Source of the DNA: Agaricus subrufescens
Taxonomy: Eukaryota > Basidiomycota > Agaricomycetes > Agaricales > Agaricaceae
Direction of reading: 5' to 3'
NCBI GenBank assembly: GCA_029945375.1
Contig: CM057058.1
Coordinates: 1,612,001 to 1,676,000 of the forward strand
Length of the DNA stretch: 64,000 nt
Both the position numbers and the translations under genes were made by a program. This document shows, in pieces, positions 11,312-23,400 of the stretch (the first letter of the stretch is position 1; each line of letters starts with the position of its first letter). Under the pieces are notes generated by a model. The model saw only the letters and a list, made by a program, of their open reading frames with translations, was not told where the DNA came from and did not search any database.

Positions 11312-12033
11312 TGGGCTATGACAGTTAGGATACTTCTGGGTGTAATCGAAAGCGGCTGGACATCCCCCATGTTTTTGTATTCTTAGTCCCCGACATGGTG
11401 GCTTTTAAAGGAGCATTCCCATCTGCATTAGGTGACTCAAGTTTACATCATGGAAGTCACGTGCATTCCCACAAACTTTCGGGCACTCGAAAAGGGGCAA
11501 TTGTTTAATGATTTATTTACTGCAGTGTCTCCTTTATACACAGATTTCAGTCCACAGAGTCAGGTAGCGAAAGCCACCAACGACGAAAGAAAAGAGAATT
11601 AAATTTCGTGCCTATATGCCTCAAATAAATAGGATGAAAAAGTTTCCTTGTCCTCGTGCATTCGCCAGCTGCCGGAGTACAAGGCCAATACTGTTCTCAT
11701 GCCTCGGGAGGTGATTCTGATGGCAATCAGTCATCCCCACTTCTCAGCGTAGAAGAGACAGGGTAGATGCCTGCGTAATCTTCCCACCGGCATAATTAAT
11801 CAACAGTTCAAAAACTCAACTGCCAATTCTTGATACAGGTTACATCTATATCTATATATATATGTATGTAGTTATGTACGTATAGATAAGTGAACTCAAA
11901 TGAGTGTCTAACGTTTAGATATAGGAATAGTTACGAGGTATGCAAAAAAAAAAAGTATTAAAAGAGAGGGATCAATAGCCCGAGAACCAAGTGAAAAACT
12001 CTGAACGAAATCTTCAACAAAGATAATACTTCC

Positions 12034-13730
12034 TTACACATCTTCCACTTTCGTAGCAACCACCTCACCCAATGTCTTACCTCTACTCTTCCCCATCGAA
12101 CCAGATCGACTAGTGATAACACTTCCAGTGCCCTCATTTGCTGCCGTCTTCAAAGACGCCACAGACGATTTCGGTTTAACCTTTCTAGAAGACCTGGGTT
12201 TCACACTCGAAGCAGGCGTCGAAGACTCTATTGTAGTCGATTCGTCCACAGTATTCTTCTTTGATCTTGGCGTTTTAGGAGTAGAGGCAGTTGAATTATC
12301 TGCTACAATGCTCTTTCGCGCTCGTGATTTCGGCTTTGACTTGGTTCTCGATTCCTTCTCCGACTCAATGTCGTTGTCGCTCTTGAGTGCATCGGATAGG
12401 CTGACATGGGATCCTTTCCGCGGGGCTAGTAGTCATTTACAATTCGTATACTCATCAGATAAAATCAGCAGACGTAAAAAAAAAAGTCACGTACGAAGTC
12501 TTGGAGACCCATCCCTTTCCGTTTTAATTTCGACAACAGCTCGATGTTTGGGCACTGAAGACTTTTCCTTGCCTACGGGCAGCGGAGAATCGTTCTCCGC
12601 GGGAGGAGATGGCGGAGTAAAAGACGAAATCAAGGGACTCGTCGCTTTCATCTTTGTTGTCTTGGGACCGGGCGTGGTCGTTGTCGTACCACCAGACTTT
12701 CTAGGTTTACGTGGGCGCGAGGCAGATTTAGGGGTAGTAGGGGCTTGTGCTGATTTGGCCTCCTCCGCGAGGTTGCTGTCAACGTCCATGGCAGTATCTC
12801 TATCCTCTTTGCTATCCTTATTCAACGAGGTGGATGCCGGTTTTGAATGGCGAGCTCGCTTAGGTTTGCGAGTGGCGGCAGGTTCATCAACGATCATATT
12901 ACTAGATGAAGACAGGGTTGATCCGTCAACGGAAGACTGAGCATCCTCATTATCGGCTTCTTCCATTAGCGTGCGGCGGCGTTTGTTCGCGCCGCCGCGT
13001 AAAGCACCTGGAGAAAACGACAGATGCTGGTGACATCGTAGACGGTCACAGGAAACCAGTTTATCATCTTGCGGTGTCGAGTCAGCACGAAAACGTGCTC
13101 GCTTAATGTCAGTCTATAACAAATCAACGTCATTTTAGATAACGGGGTTCCGAGACATGTGCGTACGGTGTGTTTGCCTTCATAACACCAGCCATCGGGG
13201 GGACCCATGTCGCCATCGCCTTCGACAGTCTTGCCACAGCATCCCCAAAGGGTTTCGTACTCTGTCCCGATTCCATTCCTCCTGCCGGAGGCTCCTACGC
13301 GTTCGACTTCTGCACTCTCATCATTGTGCGCCACAAGGCAACTCCTGTCTGAGTTCTCTACTTCGAAATACGACTTGTGGCAGCGCACGCAGTGCAAGCG
13401 TGGAGGGGGTACGAGGTTGGCGAAAAAGGCGGTAAGCGTAGCGAGTGTTTCTGGAGCGGGTGGGTCTGTCGGAAGGGGAATGTGAGGGAACACCACGGGA
13501 GAAAGGGGCTGGGAGGGGGGGATCAGATGGGCTAGAATATAGGCATGCAGCGTCTGGGCAGGGACAGAGGCGATGAGCGAGTGCAGGGGCTTTGGGTCGG
13601 TGATCAGCGCGGCCGGGGTTGGCGAGGCCGAGGCAGGCGGCTCGGGCGCAGGGGGCGGCGCCGGGGGTCGGTCGGTCGAGCCAGACGACGGGGCAGCGGG
13701 ATTGAGTTTGCGGGAGAGAAAGCCAAACAT
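12034..13730 (-). CDS. Zinc-binding, basic nuclear protein of unknown function (intact copy)
   Basis: Three exons can be joined. Exon 1 begins 'MFGFLSRKLNPAAPSSG' (ATG 13728-13730), is proline/alanine-rich, then has a Cys/His cluster: 'CVRCHKSYF', 'SCLVAHNDE', 'YETLWGCCGKTVEGDGDMG', 'GWCYEGKHTVRT'. Exon 2 continues 'DDKLVSCDRLRCHQH' and 'GGANKRRRTLMEEADNEDAQ', a likely nuclear localisation signal, then a low-complexity K/S/P-rich tail. Exon 3 ('RKGSHVSLSDALKS' to 'VVATKVEDV') is basic and Ser/Thr-rich. The ligand pattern C-x2-C, C-x3-H, C-C, C-x4-H, C-x4-C-H-x-H suggests zinc binding. Family unknown; a role in chromatin or RNA is only a guess from the basic tail. Two decayed copies lie at 4720 and 8605. 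CACGTG boxes occur just upstream (about 13790). Confidence 0.7.
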
Positions 13731-15002
13731 TGTGGGAGATCGCGTTGCCGACCAATCCTCATAAATCCTCCTTTGGCTTCTCTTTCCCACGTGCCCGCGT
13801 CCGCACCTGCATCACGTGTATCTCGCGTTGTGCTGAAACTCTCCAGCGTCGGCACCGAGCAGGGCTCTGGGTGTTTTGGAGTAGGGCCCTCACCACGCCC
13901 ATGTCGCATGTTATCAAGCTATATATAAAGTCTACTAGTGTTGCTCAGAAGCCAGACATTCCTTCTCTTGATGATAACGCGGTGCAAATTTAGCCGCTCT
14001 CTACAGCTGTTCTTCCAGCAATCTCACCAGTCAATGGACTCATTGCAATCATCGAAAATCAGTGCGCCACAAATAGCCGTGGTTCAATGGACGAGAGGTC
14101 GTCTGGCAAGGCTACTAGATGGAGTGTATCTCGGTATCGTGGCGACAAACATATCAAGGCTGTCTAGGCAGTACATTGTATGATATCTCGGAAAGTAAGT
14201 AATCAATTGCTTTAGTTCCGCGTTCTCATAACTTGTCCCGTAACCCCATCGTTAATTCTGAGTCGGGTCCTGAACTTTGATATCAAAGATAAAGCATAGA
14301 CATCATAAAAGCCGGTGGTAGAGCAAGTCTTCCTCCAAAGGTGATTCAATCTCGCGGCCCTTCACCGATCCGGCGATCCCATCGTCCACCCATTGCCGTC
14401 ACAAGAACCAAATGACGCAACTTTTGATCCGTAGCAGGAACGGGAATGAACTTCCCTGATGTCATCACAAACTTTGTGATTCCTACCACGGCTACTTAAT
14501 GCTCGATGATGACCAGGCTTTTTCTCTCAGCGCAAAGTTGAAACATATTGTGCATTGCTCCGATCAAGAAAAACCGACGCATTATAACAGGGACATTGTC
14601 TATACGAGGCCTCATAGTCTAGTCAAGATAGCCGAGTCAGAGTCTTAATGGGGTTCAGACACGCTTATACTCACAAAGCGATTGGACTCGTTGTCATCTC
14701 CTGATCATCACGACGATTCTTTAACAAATTCGCCAACGGCAGAACCAGCGGCCTACAACTTGAAAGCAAGTATGAGGACCTTTACGGTCAGCAAATCTCC
14801 GCTGAATTTCTGTTCGTGGTTCGGAGTGCCAGCAAGGAGTGATGGGTACATCTTTAAGTAGCAAGCAGCAGTTTCCTCCAGCGATAAATGAAGCACGTTT
14901 CTTACTTCCATCAGTGGCAAGAGAATAGCATGCAGCACTTGTTGGTAAAGCGACGTACAACAAAACATCTTTAAAATACAAAGAAGGACACAGATATTCT
15001 TC
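13731..15002. other. Long gap without a supported gene
   Basis: The left 200 bp should hold the promoter of the zinc-protein gene: there is CACGTG near 13790 and CACGTGTAT near 13815. The remainder is the 3' side of the LPMO gene. Short frames exist on both strands but have no recognisable content, and I saw no repeat structure. Confidence 0.5.
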
Positions 15003-16092
15003 TCAACCAGACCAAACAGATCCACCAGGAGCAGTGTAACTTTGAAGGTTATTGTAGATGTTGACCTAAATTTACAACCTTTAGTCCAACCTCCAACTTT
15101 TTGAGTCAAGAAGAAGGCTTACGGTGATACCAGGGTCAGAACCTTTGTAAGCTCCAGGAATAGCAATTTTGGGAGGACTAGCACTGCCTCCGCCTGTGAG
15201 GGTAACTTGTGCACAGCCTGAACAAAGGCGGTAAGTATGAAAGATCTCCCGGTGGGTGTATGGTTTGATAATACTTACCGATGTAGAACTGGGCACCCGG
15301 GTAGCTCTGAGCGACGTGAAGGGCTATCTTGAATTACTATTTAGTTTTGTATATTTGTGTCAGTAAAGTTCAACTTACGATCTCGGCACGGAGGAGGTAG
15401 TCACCCGCAGGAAGGGAAGAGGGGATGACCACAGAGTGTTTGCCTAATTTACTTCAAGTCAAACTCAAACTCGAGGACAAAAAGTGTTGATATGTTACCT
15501 CCGTTGGAGTTTACGACGTCGGTAGCCCATTGTTGAGTCGAGGGGTTGAGGAGACCGGATGAGTAAATCTTCGTCCAAACAGTACCTTGGCCATTGAAAG
15601 AGGCAGCAGTCGAGGGAGCCTTGGCGATGTATACTTGAACAGGACCTTTGTGACCTCCGGAGATGGGGTCTTCACCAGTACGTTGAGCATGTTGATGCCA
15701 TTCGAAACTGCATTCTTCGGATTAAGAGGGGTTATGGTAACGAGATCAAGGAAGATACGAACGTGATGTTCGAACCAGCACTGATTTGGAGGGTTTGGAC
15801 GCTCGATCCGGAAAGGCCGTTGACATTGCAAGTCATGTCGGTGGAAGTCACATCTGTAACTGGGTTGTTGGAGGGGGCAATACGGATGTAGTTGTTCAAG
15901 CCCTCGTCAACCTATTGGCGCGTCAATTACTACCATGACTGAAGATGACGAAGGCGTCACATACACCATTGTCCCAGATGTATTGCATGGTAACTAATTT
16001 GCGTTAACTTCATCTAAACGAAGTCATACGGCACACTTACAGTGAGCATTGGCGATTGCCGCAGCAGAGAGAAGAGCGAGGACTGTCCTCAT
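15003..16092 (-). CDS. AA9 lytic polysaccharide monooxygenase (secreted)
   Basis: It oxidatively cleaves cellulose or related glucans outside the cell with a mononuclear copper. The signal peptide is '[16 protein letters not shown]', followed at once by His, the N-terminal copper ligand of the mature enzyme ('[15 protein letters not shown]'). Later exons give '[14 protein letters not shown]' and '[18 protein letters not shown]' (second His ligand in HKGPV), then '[10 protein letters not shown]', '[20 protein letters not shown]' (the Q-F-Y with the axial Tyr) and the end '[11 protein letters not shown]' with TGA at 15003-15005. That is eight exons with seven short introns and about 240 residues, the usual size for a single-domain AA9. 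No CBM1 is attached. One splice site is best read as donor GTTCGT so that 'NITFEWHQ' joins correctly. All three metal-site residues are present, so it should be active. Confidence 0.92.
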
Positions 16093-16176
16093 CTTGAACA
16101 CAGTCGAAGAGATTGAGATTCTAGGTACTGGTCTACCATCCAAAGCATCTTATTTATACACCCGTTTCGCCAGTTC

Positions 16177-16800
16177 CTAGTATGTCAATGAGACCATCGC
16201 GCGAATGTTCGCTAGAATCTTGGCAACTTCAAAGATAAGAAGATCGATGGTTGTTGGATAGACCAAGTTTCCAGGTGTTTCCGAAGAGCATTGGTTTTTG
16301 GCGTTGTAAGGCTTCATAAGGGGAAGAGAAGCAACCGGAATCGTCACGAGTTCAACTTCGGTCCCGGGATTCAAGCGCAAGGATGTTCGTCGGTTATATT
16401 TTTCGGTGTAGTCGTATGCCTGAACTTCGGGAGACAAGAACGGAAAAACCAGGTTGGAGCATCAGATAGTTTCCAATTGATTAGCCAAATGTCCTAGGAT
16501 ATACGAGTCCCTGTTGGTACAAACATATGATCCATCATCCCAACATTCGGTGTCTGGAAAAAGGGAGTGGAGTTTCAGGCCCGTTGTGAGAAACGAATTG
16601 CGCATTACAGAGGATCGTGCAGAGAGGTTTGCCTCAAAATAAACCCAGGGAGTCCAACAGCCGATAGAGTACGAACAAAGAGGGTTCTGACCCGAAATCA
16701 ATATTTCAGCGAGATTCCCACGCTTTGCTGTTAGAGCCTCTTTCAACAGCGCGCCGGTGAGTTCAACAACTTTCACAAGTTCTATCTCTAATGACAACAT
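16177..16800 (-). CDS. Possible small gene of unknown function, divergent from the cyclophilin gene
   Basis: From an ATG at 16800 a frame reads 'MLSLEIELVKVVELTGALLK' and on to 'DTECWDDGSYVCTNRD', meets a TGA near 16460, then stays open in the same frame ('NPGTEVELVTIPVASLPL' and so on) to a stop at 16177. An intron with donor GTTTGT after 'DDGSY', a GGCTAAT branch site and acceptor TTCAG would remove the TGA and keep the frame. No domain is recognised. Its ATG is only 51 bp from the cyclophilin ATG, so a shared promoter would have to be very short. It could equally be chance or a relic. Confidence 0.3.
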
Positions 16801-16851
16801 GTAGACATCCCTCGATACCTCGGATTCATTTCCTGAGGTTGATTAGGTGCA

Positions 16852-18475
16852 ATGTCTGTCCTATTAGAAACCTCTCTCGGAGACATTGTGATTGACCTCG
16901 AAACCGAAGCATGTCCGAAAACAAGCGAAAACTTCCTTAAGTTATGCAAAGTGTACTATTATAACCTGAACGCTTTCTTTAATGGTATGAACTGTCTTTT
17001 TCTCGTATCCGTGTATCAAGCTAACACGAATCAAGTCTCAAAAGATTTCTTGGCCCAGGTCGGCGATCCAACTGCCACCGGTACAGGTGGTGAAAGTGTC
17101 TGGTCATACCTTGCATCCACATCTTCCACCAAACCTCCAGATGGAGCCAAAGAGCCTCGCTACTTCGCACCGGAGTTTCGCCCAAAGCTTAAACACACAA
17201 AACGTGGCACTGTCTCGATGGCAGTGGCTCCAGCCCTCGACGCGTCAGGCAAGGAAATGGAAGGTGGATGTGGCAGTCAGTTCTTCATTACGTTGGGCGA
17301 CAACGTCGACTATCTTGATGGCAAGCACGCGGTGTTTGGGCACGTTGTGGAGGGCGAGGACACGTTGGAGAAGATCAATGAAGTCTTTACGGACCAAGGC
17401 TCCCGTCCTTACAAGGACATCCGAATAAGACATGTCATCGTCCTTGGTGCGTCCTTAACCTCTGCTTGAGTTGTGCTTGGCCTGATTGCTCGGCTGCCAT
17501 TCAGACGACCCGTTTCCAGACCCCCCTGGCCTTATCGTACCTCCTTCCTCCCCAACTCGTCCCCCAGACAATTCAACTCGTATCGCTGAGGATGAGGATC
17601 CGTTGTTCCAGCTTCCAGAAGAAGAGGAGGAACGGATACGACGCGAAAAGGCTGCAGCGGCGTCGGCTCTTACCCTTGAAATGGTCGGAGATCTTCCGTT
17701 CGCCAACGTCCGTCCCCCGGAGAACGTTCTATTCGTCTGCAAACTTAACCCTGTGACTCGAGATGAAGATCTAGAACTGATATTTTCTCGGTTTGGAACT
17801 ATCATGAGTTGTCAAGTGATTAGGGATAAGAAGACAGGTGATTCTCTACAGTATGCATTCATCGAATTTGACAAAAGGGAGGAGGCTGAGCAGGTAAGCA
17901 TTAATCCCAGATTGGACTCTGGGCCATTCATAAATGCGTATTTTTCAGGCCTATTTCAAGATGCAAAACGTCTTGGTGGATGATCGTCGAATCTGGGTAG
18001 ATTTGTACGTGCTATTCATCTCTTAACTTACAACGTGTGACCGTGACTTGGTCCCACGTCTGTAATCTGATATTTTACCGGACCTTACTCATGATTTTAC
18101 AGCTCGCAATCCGTAGCGAGGATGAATACCCATTGGTCGAATGATATCCAAAGGGGCCCCAAGAACCGCGGGGCTGATGGCTTCGGCGGTCGTGCCGACC
18201 TTGAGCGAACTAAACGATACCGTGATGATGACACCGGGCGTCACGGAGGTGATGAGTATGGGATGGTCTTTGATGTCCCTAGTCACCAGTCCAAGCACCG
18301 CAAAAATCGCAGTCGAAGTAGAGATCGTGGTGACAGATCAGGGCATGGGAGGTCAAGGAGCCCTCGAGACAGGTATAGAGATGAGGACCGACACCGCGAG
18401 AGGGACAGGGATAGGCGGAGAGTTAGAAGCCGTGATAGAGGGGCTCAATCGGACCAGTACCGTAGGAGGCGGTGA
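16852..18475 (+). CDS. Cyclophilin-RRM peptidyl-prolyl isomerase (PPIL4/Cyp6 type)
   Basis: The protein joins an N-terminal cyclophilin domain to an RRM and an Arg/Ser/Asp-rich tail, the layout of human PPIL4 and fission yeast Cyp6, which act in the nucleus around RNA polymerase II and splicing. Exon 1 starts '[19 protein letters not shown]'. After the first intron (16985-17035) come '[18 protein letters not shown]', 'RGTVSMAVA', '[14 protein letters not shown]' and '[15 protein letters not shown]'. The next intron is 17447-17504; exon 3 carries an acidic linker and the RRM ('[20 protein letters not shown]', '[14 protein letters not shown]'). Two more introns follow (17894-17948, 18005-18102), and the last exon has '[12 protein letters not shown]' and 'YRRRR' with a stop at 18475. 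Five exons, about 440 residues. The catalytic arginine position of canonical cyclophilins is not conserved in this subfamily, and I make no claim on activity. Confidence 0.93.
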
Positions 18476-19050
18476 AGTAGTAGAATGTCGGTGATCTCCT
18501 TCCTTCTGGTGGCGGTGAGTACGGTCAACAGCCGCGGCTGGCAATGTTGTATACACCTTCTTGACTCGTTATGGACAGCATTTGTACCAATTCATGAGCA
18601 CCTTCTCAATCGATTCTGCTATTGCCGAAGTATTCGTTTTGGCACTTCCCTATCCTTTTCTCATCGTTACCACTCGGCGTACACCTCGCCGTACAGGTGG
18701 CGTTCCCATATGACCCCCAGGTCTTAGCAAGGCTGCAACGTCATACTATTGCATTCCTGGTGAAACCGCATCGCCGGGGCGCTAAGTTTAGAGTAAGCCA
18801 TCAGGAAGGCGATCCAGGGTCGGGCTTTCAGAACCAAGTATTTATCTCTATGCTTGGCTACCATCGACTTCGGGCGCCATGTACAGCATTGCACGGAATC
18901 AAATCATTCGTATGCGGGGGCGCTGGGTGAGGGCTATTTATACCGGCCGAGTCACTGAAACGCAGCTGCTACTCGGAGACGAACCATATCAGGCCGCCGT
19001 GGTGTATTAGCCCATATTCCCGATCTTGTCGAGGTTCCGCCTGGTTTTGG
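18476..19050. other. Intergenic region between the cyclophilin and BTB genes
   Basis: It holds the 3' side of the cyclophilin gene and the upstream region of the BTB gene. Short frames are present without recognisable content. Confidence 0.5.
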
Positions 19051-19062
19051 GTATATATAAAG
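19051..19062 (+). promoter_or_regulatory. TATA box of the BTB gene
   Basis: GTATATATAAAG lies 60-70 bp upstream of the ATG at 19122. A start about 30 bp downstream of it would put the in-frame ATG at 19026 outside the mRNA. That favours 19122 ('MAIELPTPEV') as the translation start. Confidence 0.6.
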
Positions 19063-19121
19063 GATCCCCGCTCTCTTCCACCCCCGTCACCTTACAACTC
19101 CCTCCTACCACTACAGTCCCT

Positions 19122-19982
19122 ATGGCTATCGAACTCCCCACCCCAGAAGTCACGATATCTTGTATATTCGACTCTGATGACGCAGACATCATTCTTCTTT
19201 CAAAGAACCCTCCCACCGAATTCCACGTGCACAAGGTTGTCCTTGCCGCCGGATCCCCCTTCTTCCGCGACATGTTCACTCTCCCACAACCTCCACCCAC
19301 CAATACCAATGACTCTAAACCTATCATACCGGTGACCGAATCACGCGACGTGATAACGACATTACTCCAATTCGTCTACCCATACCCCAATCCACCACTC
19401 TGTTCACTAGACGAGTTGGCTCCGATTCTCGACGCAGCCATCAAATATGACTTCGTCAGCGTCATCTCAACCCTCCGTCGAACCCTCTCATCTTCCGAAA
19501 ACCTCCAAAATTCACCTGTCCAAGTATATGCTATCGCCAGTCGTTTTGATCTGGAAGAGGAAGCTCAGGTCGCTTCTTCACATACCCTATCAATCAATCT
19601 TCTCGATGGACCATTATGCGAAGATCTGAAATACATTTCCGCATGGCAATATCATCGTCTCCTTGATCTTCACCGCACACGATCAAAAAGCGCCCAAGAA
19701 ATCATAGACACTATAAATTGCCCTCCAGAAATCAAATGTATGCAGTGCAACAGTTCGGTATACACCTCCCATGGGCAACCGAAATGGTATTACGAATGGG
19801 AGAAACAGGCCAAGGCGGAGTTAGCTGTACGTCCTGTCAGTAACGTGATTTTCTCTATGGAGTTTATCGGGAAAGCGACCAAGGTGTCAGAGTGTGCGAG
19901 GTGTAGTGAGAGTGTGTTTCAATGTTGGACGTGGTTGGATGAGATGAAGCAGAAGATGGACGCTTTACCCACTACGATATGA
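19122..19982 (+). CDS. BTB/POZ domain protein with C-terminal CxxC pairs
   Basis: Single exon, 286 residues from ATG 19122. The BTB fold covers about residues 8-125: 'SDDADIILLSKNPPTEFHVH', 'KVVLAAGSPFFRDMFTLPQ', 'LLQFVYPYPNPPL' and 'LDAAIKYDFVSVISTLRR'. This is the form common in large agaricomycete families of BTB proteins, which usually act in protein-protein contact, sometimes as cullin-3 adaptors. The C-terminal part has two CxxC pairs ('IKCMQCNSS', 'SECARCSES') that could bind zinc. No kelch, MATH or DNA-binding domain is attached. A longer form from 19026 is open but is argued against by the TATA box. Confidence 0.85.
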   Translation: MAIELPTPEVTISCIFDSDDADIILLSKNPPTEFHVHKVVLAAGSPFFRDMFTLPQPPPTNTNDSKPIIPVTESRDVITTLLQFVYPYPNPPLCSLDELAPILDAAIKYDFVSVISTLRRTLSSSENLQNSPVQVYAIASRFDLEEEAQVASSHTLSINLLDGPLCEDLKYISAWQYHRLLDLHRTRSKSAQEIIDTINCPPEIKCMQCNSSVYTSHGQPKWYYEWEKQAKAELAVRPVSNVIFSMEFIGKATKVSECARCSESVFQCWTWLDEMKQKMDALPTTI

Positions 19983-20459
19983 ACTTTCCTTTTCCACCTT
20001 CACTCCCCGCCACTCCTCTGTTTGTTTCATGATGATCGCAGGCGATACTAGCTCCGCCGACGTTTATTTATTTTCCCTCCTTGGCTGGATTTTTGACTAT
20101 CCACAGTTCGGACAGTTACGAATAATTAGGCTTTATTGCACACGAGCATATTATCCTCACCATATGTATATTTCCACATTATAACTTATCGTATGCCGCA
20201 TCATAGTATAATACTTTGTCCTATTCAGGTTGTTATGTTAACACATTGTCTTGTCCATTACCAGAGAAATAATATGGGGTATATCTAATACATAACAAGG
20301 AGCGACTGCACTACACTGGAGGCTGTTCTATATATACAACAAAGAGAGAAAGGAATGTTTTATCCAAGTCCTGGTCATTCGCATGGGGACGACCAACTGG
20401 TGAAAGCCAGATATAAATAAATAAAATAAAATGATATCCGAGAGGGAAAAAAAAGTCTT

Positions 20460-23400
20460 TCATATCTCACCGCCATTTCGTGGCGTGCGATGCAAAAAAG
20501 ACTCCTCTCTAAAACTTCCTACAACACCTCTCAAAGCGAACGGATCCGAAGCAGTCGCAGTGGAGTCATGCATGAGGCCTGCAGGAACCCAAGGCTTGTA
20601 ATCAGGCCTAGAAGCTTTCCGTTGTTTGATCGTCATTGCCCTCCTCTCGTTAGGTAACTGAGATGTAGTAAGAGGTAATTTTGTAGACGATGAGGCATGG
20701 GGACCTAGTACCGTTGAGGAAGATGGTTTAGATAAGTTTGGGGTGTGCGGTCGCTCTACCGTTTGTGACTGTGACTTGGTGGCGTCCCCGGTGACAGTTC
20801 GTTCCGATGGCATCGACGGAATGGAGGTGGACTCCATTGTACGTCTACTACGTACCGTCGCGGCAGCAGAATTATGTGGCGGTCCGGATCCAGCGGAGCC
20901 ACTGAGTTTAAGGTTTTGTACCGTTCTGCTCAATGCTTGAAATACGGATGAGCTATCCGGCCATGTCGTCTTAAAGACATCTGCAAGTGCTCTATGGGGC
21001 TGTGGCTGTCTACGACTCGCAGTCGAAGACTCCTGAGATCGATCTCCATGAGAAGTGGAAGTGGTTTGAATCGAAGAGTCGGATAACCCTCGCCGCCTGA
21101 GCGTCCTCTGCAACAAGGGAGCTACCTGATGTTGAGACCCATCTATCACGGCATCGACAGCTCTGGGAATCTCCGGTTGAGGCAATGGTAAAGCAGTCTT
21201 CCTTCCAATAGTATATGAAGCATCAGCTTCCATAGAGGTGTGATTGCCCTCAGGCTCTTGCCCTACTTGCTGCTCGGAGGCATTAGGATATGTTTGTTCC
21301 CGAGGTGGGACAACTACCCAAGTATCTGTACTCGTGCTCGTACTGTTACTAAGCTGCGGAGCGCCAGCGAAGATGTTCATTAACGTTGTTGTGCCTTCCG
21401 CTGGCGACGTTCTGGTAACAGAGATGGGTACAGCCGTTGCATTCGTTGTGGACCTCCCCCCAACGCCAGAGAATTCGACATTGACGGTCGTAGCAGAAGC
21501 CGCAAGAGCTGGACCCGATTTTGGTACAAATCGAGGATTACGATTCTTGAGGCTGCTTGAGCTGGTCGAGAGAGATGGCGGGGGTGATTCAGCACGTGGG
21601 TGGGAGAACAGTAACTTCGAGATAGGGGCAATCCAACTTTGAGTCCCTAGGTTCGCTGGGGCATCAATGTCCGGGGTTTTCTCGGGGTACAGGGCTTGCT
21701 GGCTAATTTTGCAAGCCATAGAGGGATCAAGAATGATCTCATTGAGGACGCTCCTGACCTGGCCTAGTTCTGTAAACACATCTCGGAAAAACTTGAATAG
21801 GCCGCGCAAATCTTTCCGAGTCACAGGTAGAGCTGTCTTCTCTTCTTCCAGTAAGGAACGATATTGTTGTCGTAGAGTATTAACTTCTGACACTATATTA
21901 TTGATGGTGGACTTCGATAGATGCCGAATATCAGCGCCTTGTAAATGTTGTCGTTTTAGTCGATAAGTGAGAGTTAGGGGGTCAGTTTGTAACATTCGAG
22001 CGAGTAGGGTCGAGATTCGTTCAACAAGTGAAGTCATCTGGACTGACGAAGCCTCGGAAAACGATGACGCCTCCGAGTGTTCAAAGGGGGATAACGAGGG
22101 CATTGTTGATGGCATAGGAGAGGATGAATGTGGGGTTGTTTGAGAGCCGGAATCAGTTTGGACACCACGAGATTTCGACAACAAGAGCAATGGTCGAGGA
22201 CTCCGCCGTTTCTCAGTCGCGACATCACCATTATCTTGATCTGCTTCTATTTCGACGCTGTATCGGGAAGGAGATGTCCGCGAGGATGATCTTATTGAAG
22301 CGGCTTTATTGTGTCCCCATCGCCAGTCAGGAGGTGAGAGCGAATTTGTTGGGGAAAGGGGAGTGGCAGGCTCAGGAATGAGTAAATCCTAATGAAAACA
22401 AAAATTAACTCATGTTTGGGCACATGAGGCATTTGAGCTTACAGGATGACGCCTAGGTTTACGGTCATTTGTGAAAACCTAGTTGATCTTAGCCCAAATT
22501 TTGAGATGCACGAGGTAAAATACATACTGGATAGTCCCTTGAGTGAAGAGAAGCAACGCTTTGTTTGTGAGAGTGCTTAGAATTCGGAGTATTCACTGAA
22601 AGGCGCCATAAATGTGGTGTCATAAAATATTTGCGAAACACTAACCCCCAGATTTGGGAATGAGAGGATTTGCCTTGAATTCCTCGTATTCTTCTTGTAG
22701 GGAAGCAAAATCCTCTCGTGAACCGGCAAGCAACTGTTGGAGCTCGTCGTTATCATGCTTGAGGGTCTCGTTGTCCTGAACAAGAGACTCGAGAATCTTC
22801 GTAATCTCTTCATAGCCATCCATGGTATGAAACTGCCCCTGTTTCAATCATTGAATGAGATATCACGAAGAGCATGTGAGTGGTGACTGACAGCTTCGCG
22901 AATTGATTCGAGTCGTGTCCGTGCGTCTTGCAACAAATTTAACGAGGATTCTAGGCGATGCGACCGTTGCTCCTCTGCACCCTCCTGTAATCTTCTGACT
23001 TCATCCCGTAGTTTAACTACAAATACAATCTCAGAAATGGAACATAGAGAAACAGGAATGACGAACCAGTTTTGTCTTTCAAAGCCTCAAATCTCGACTC
23101 AGCTAACCTGGCGCGATGAGACTCACTGTCCCGCTCTTGTTGCATATCATCCCTCTCTTTCAATGCGGCTGTTAAACGTGTGTCCCAGCCAATGGAACGC
23201 GCATGGTGCGCAGTGAGACGGGAGATTGTGGCTCGAGCGTCATTAAGCTCTTGTAACAGTGTCTTATTAGAAACCTCTGTGACTTCATTATTCACCAGGG
23301 CTTGATTAAGCCGCTGCGGGAGCAATATGAGTGACTTGGAGTGATCAGTCACGTAGAACATCAACACACCTTCTCTAATGTTTGTTTCTCTTTAAATAAT

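Noticed and set aside
16455..16465. In-frame TGA of the 16177-16800 frame read as selenocysteine
   Set aside because: Fungi of this group are not known to use selenocysteine, no selenoprotein is recognised, and a normal intron explains the stop.
19026..19121. 32-residue N-terminal extension of the BTB protein
   Set aside because: The TATA box at 19051 lies downstream of this ATG, so it would not be in the main mRNA.
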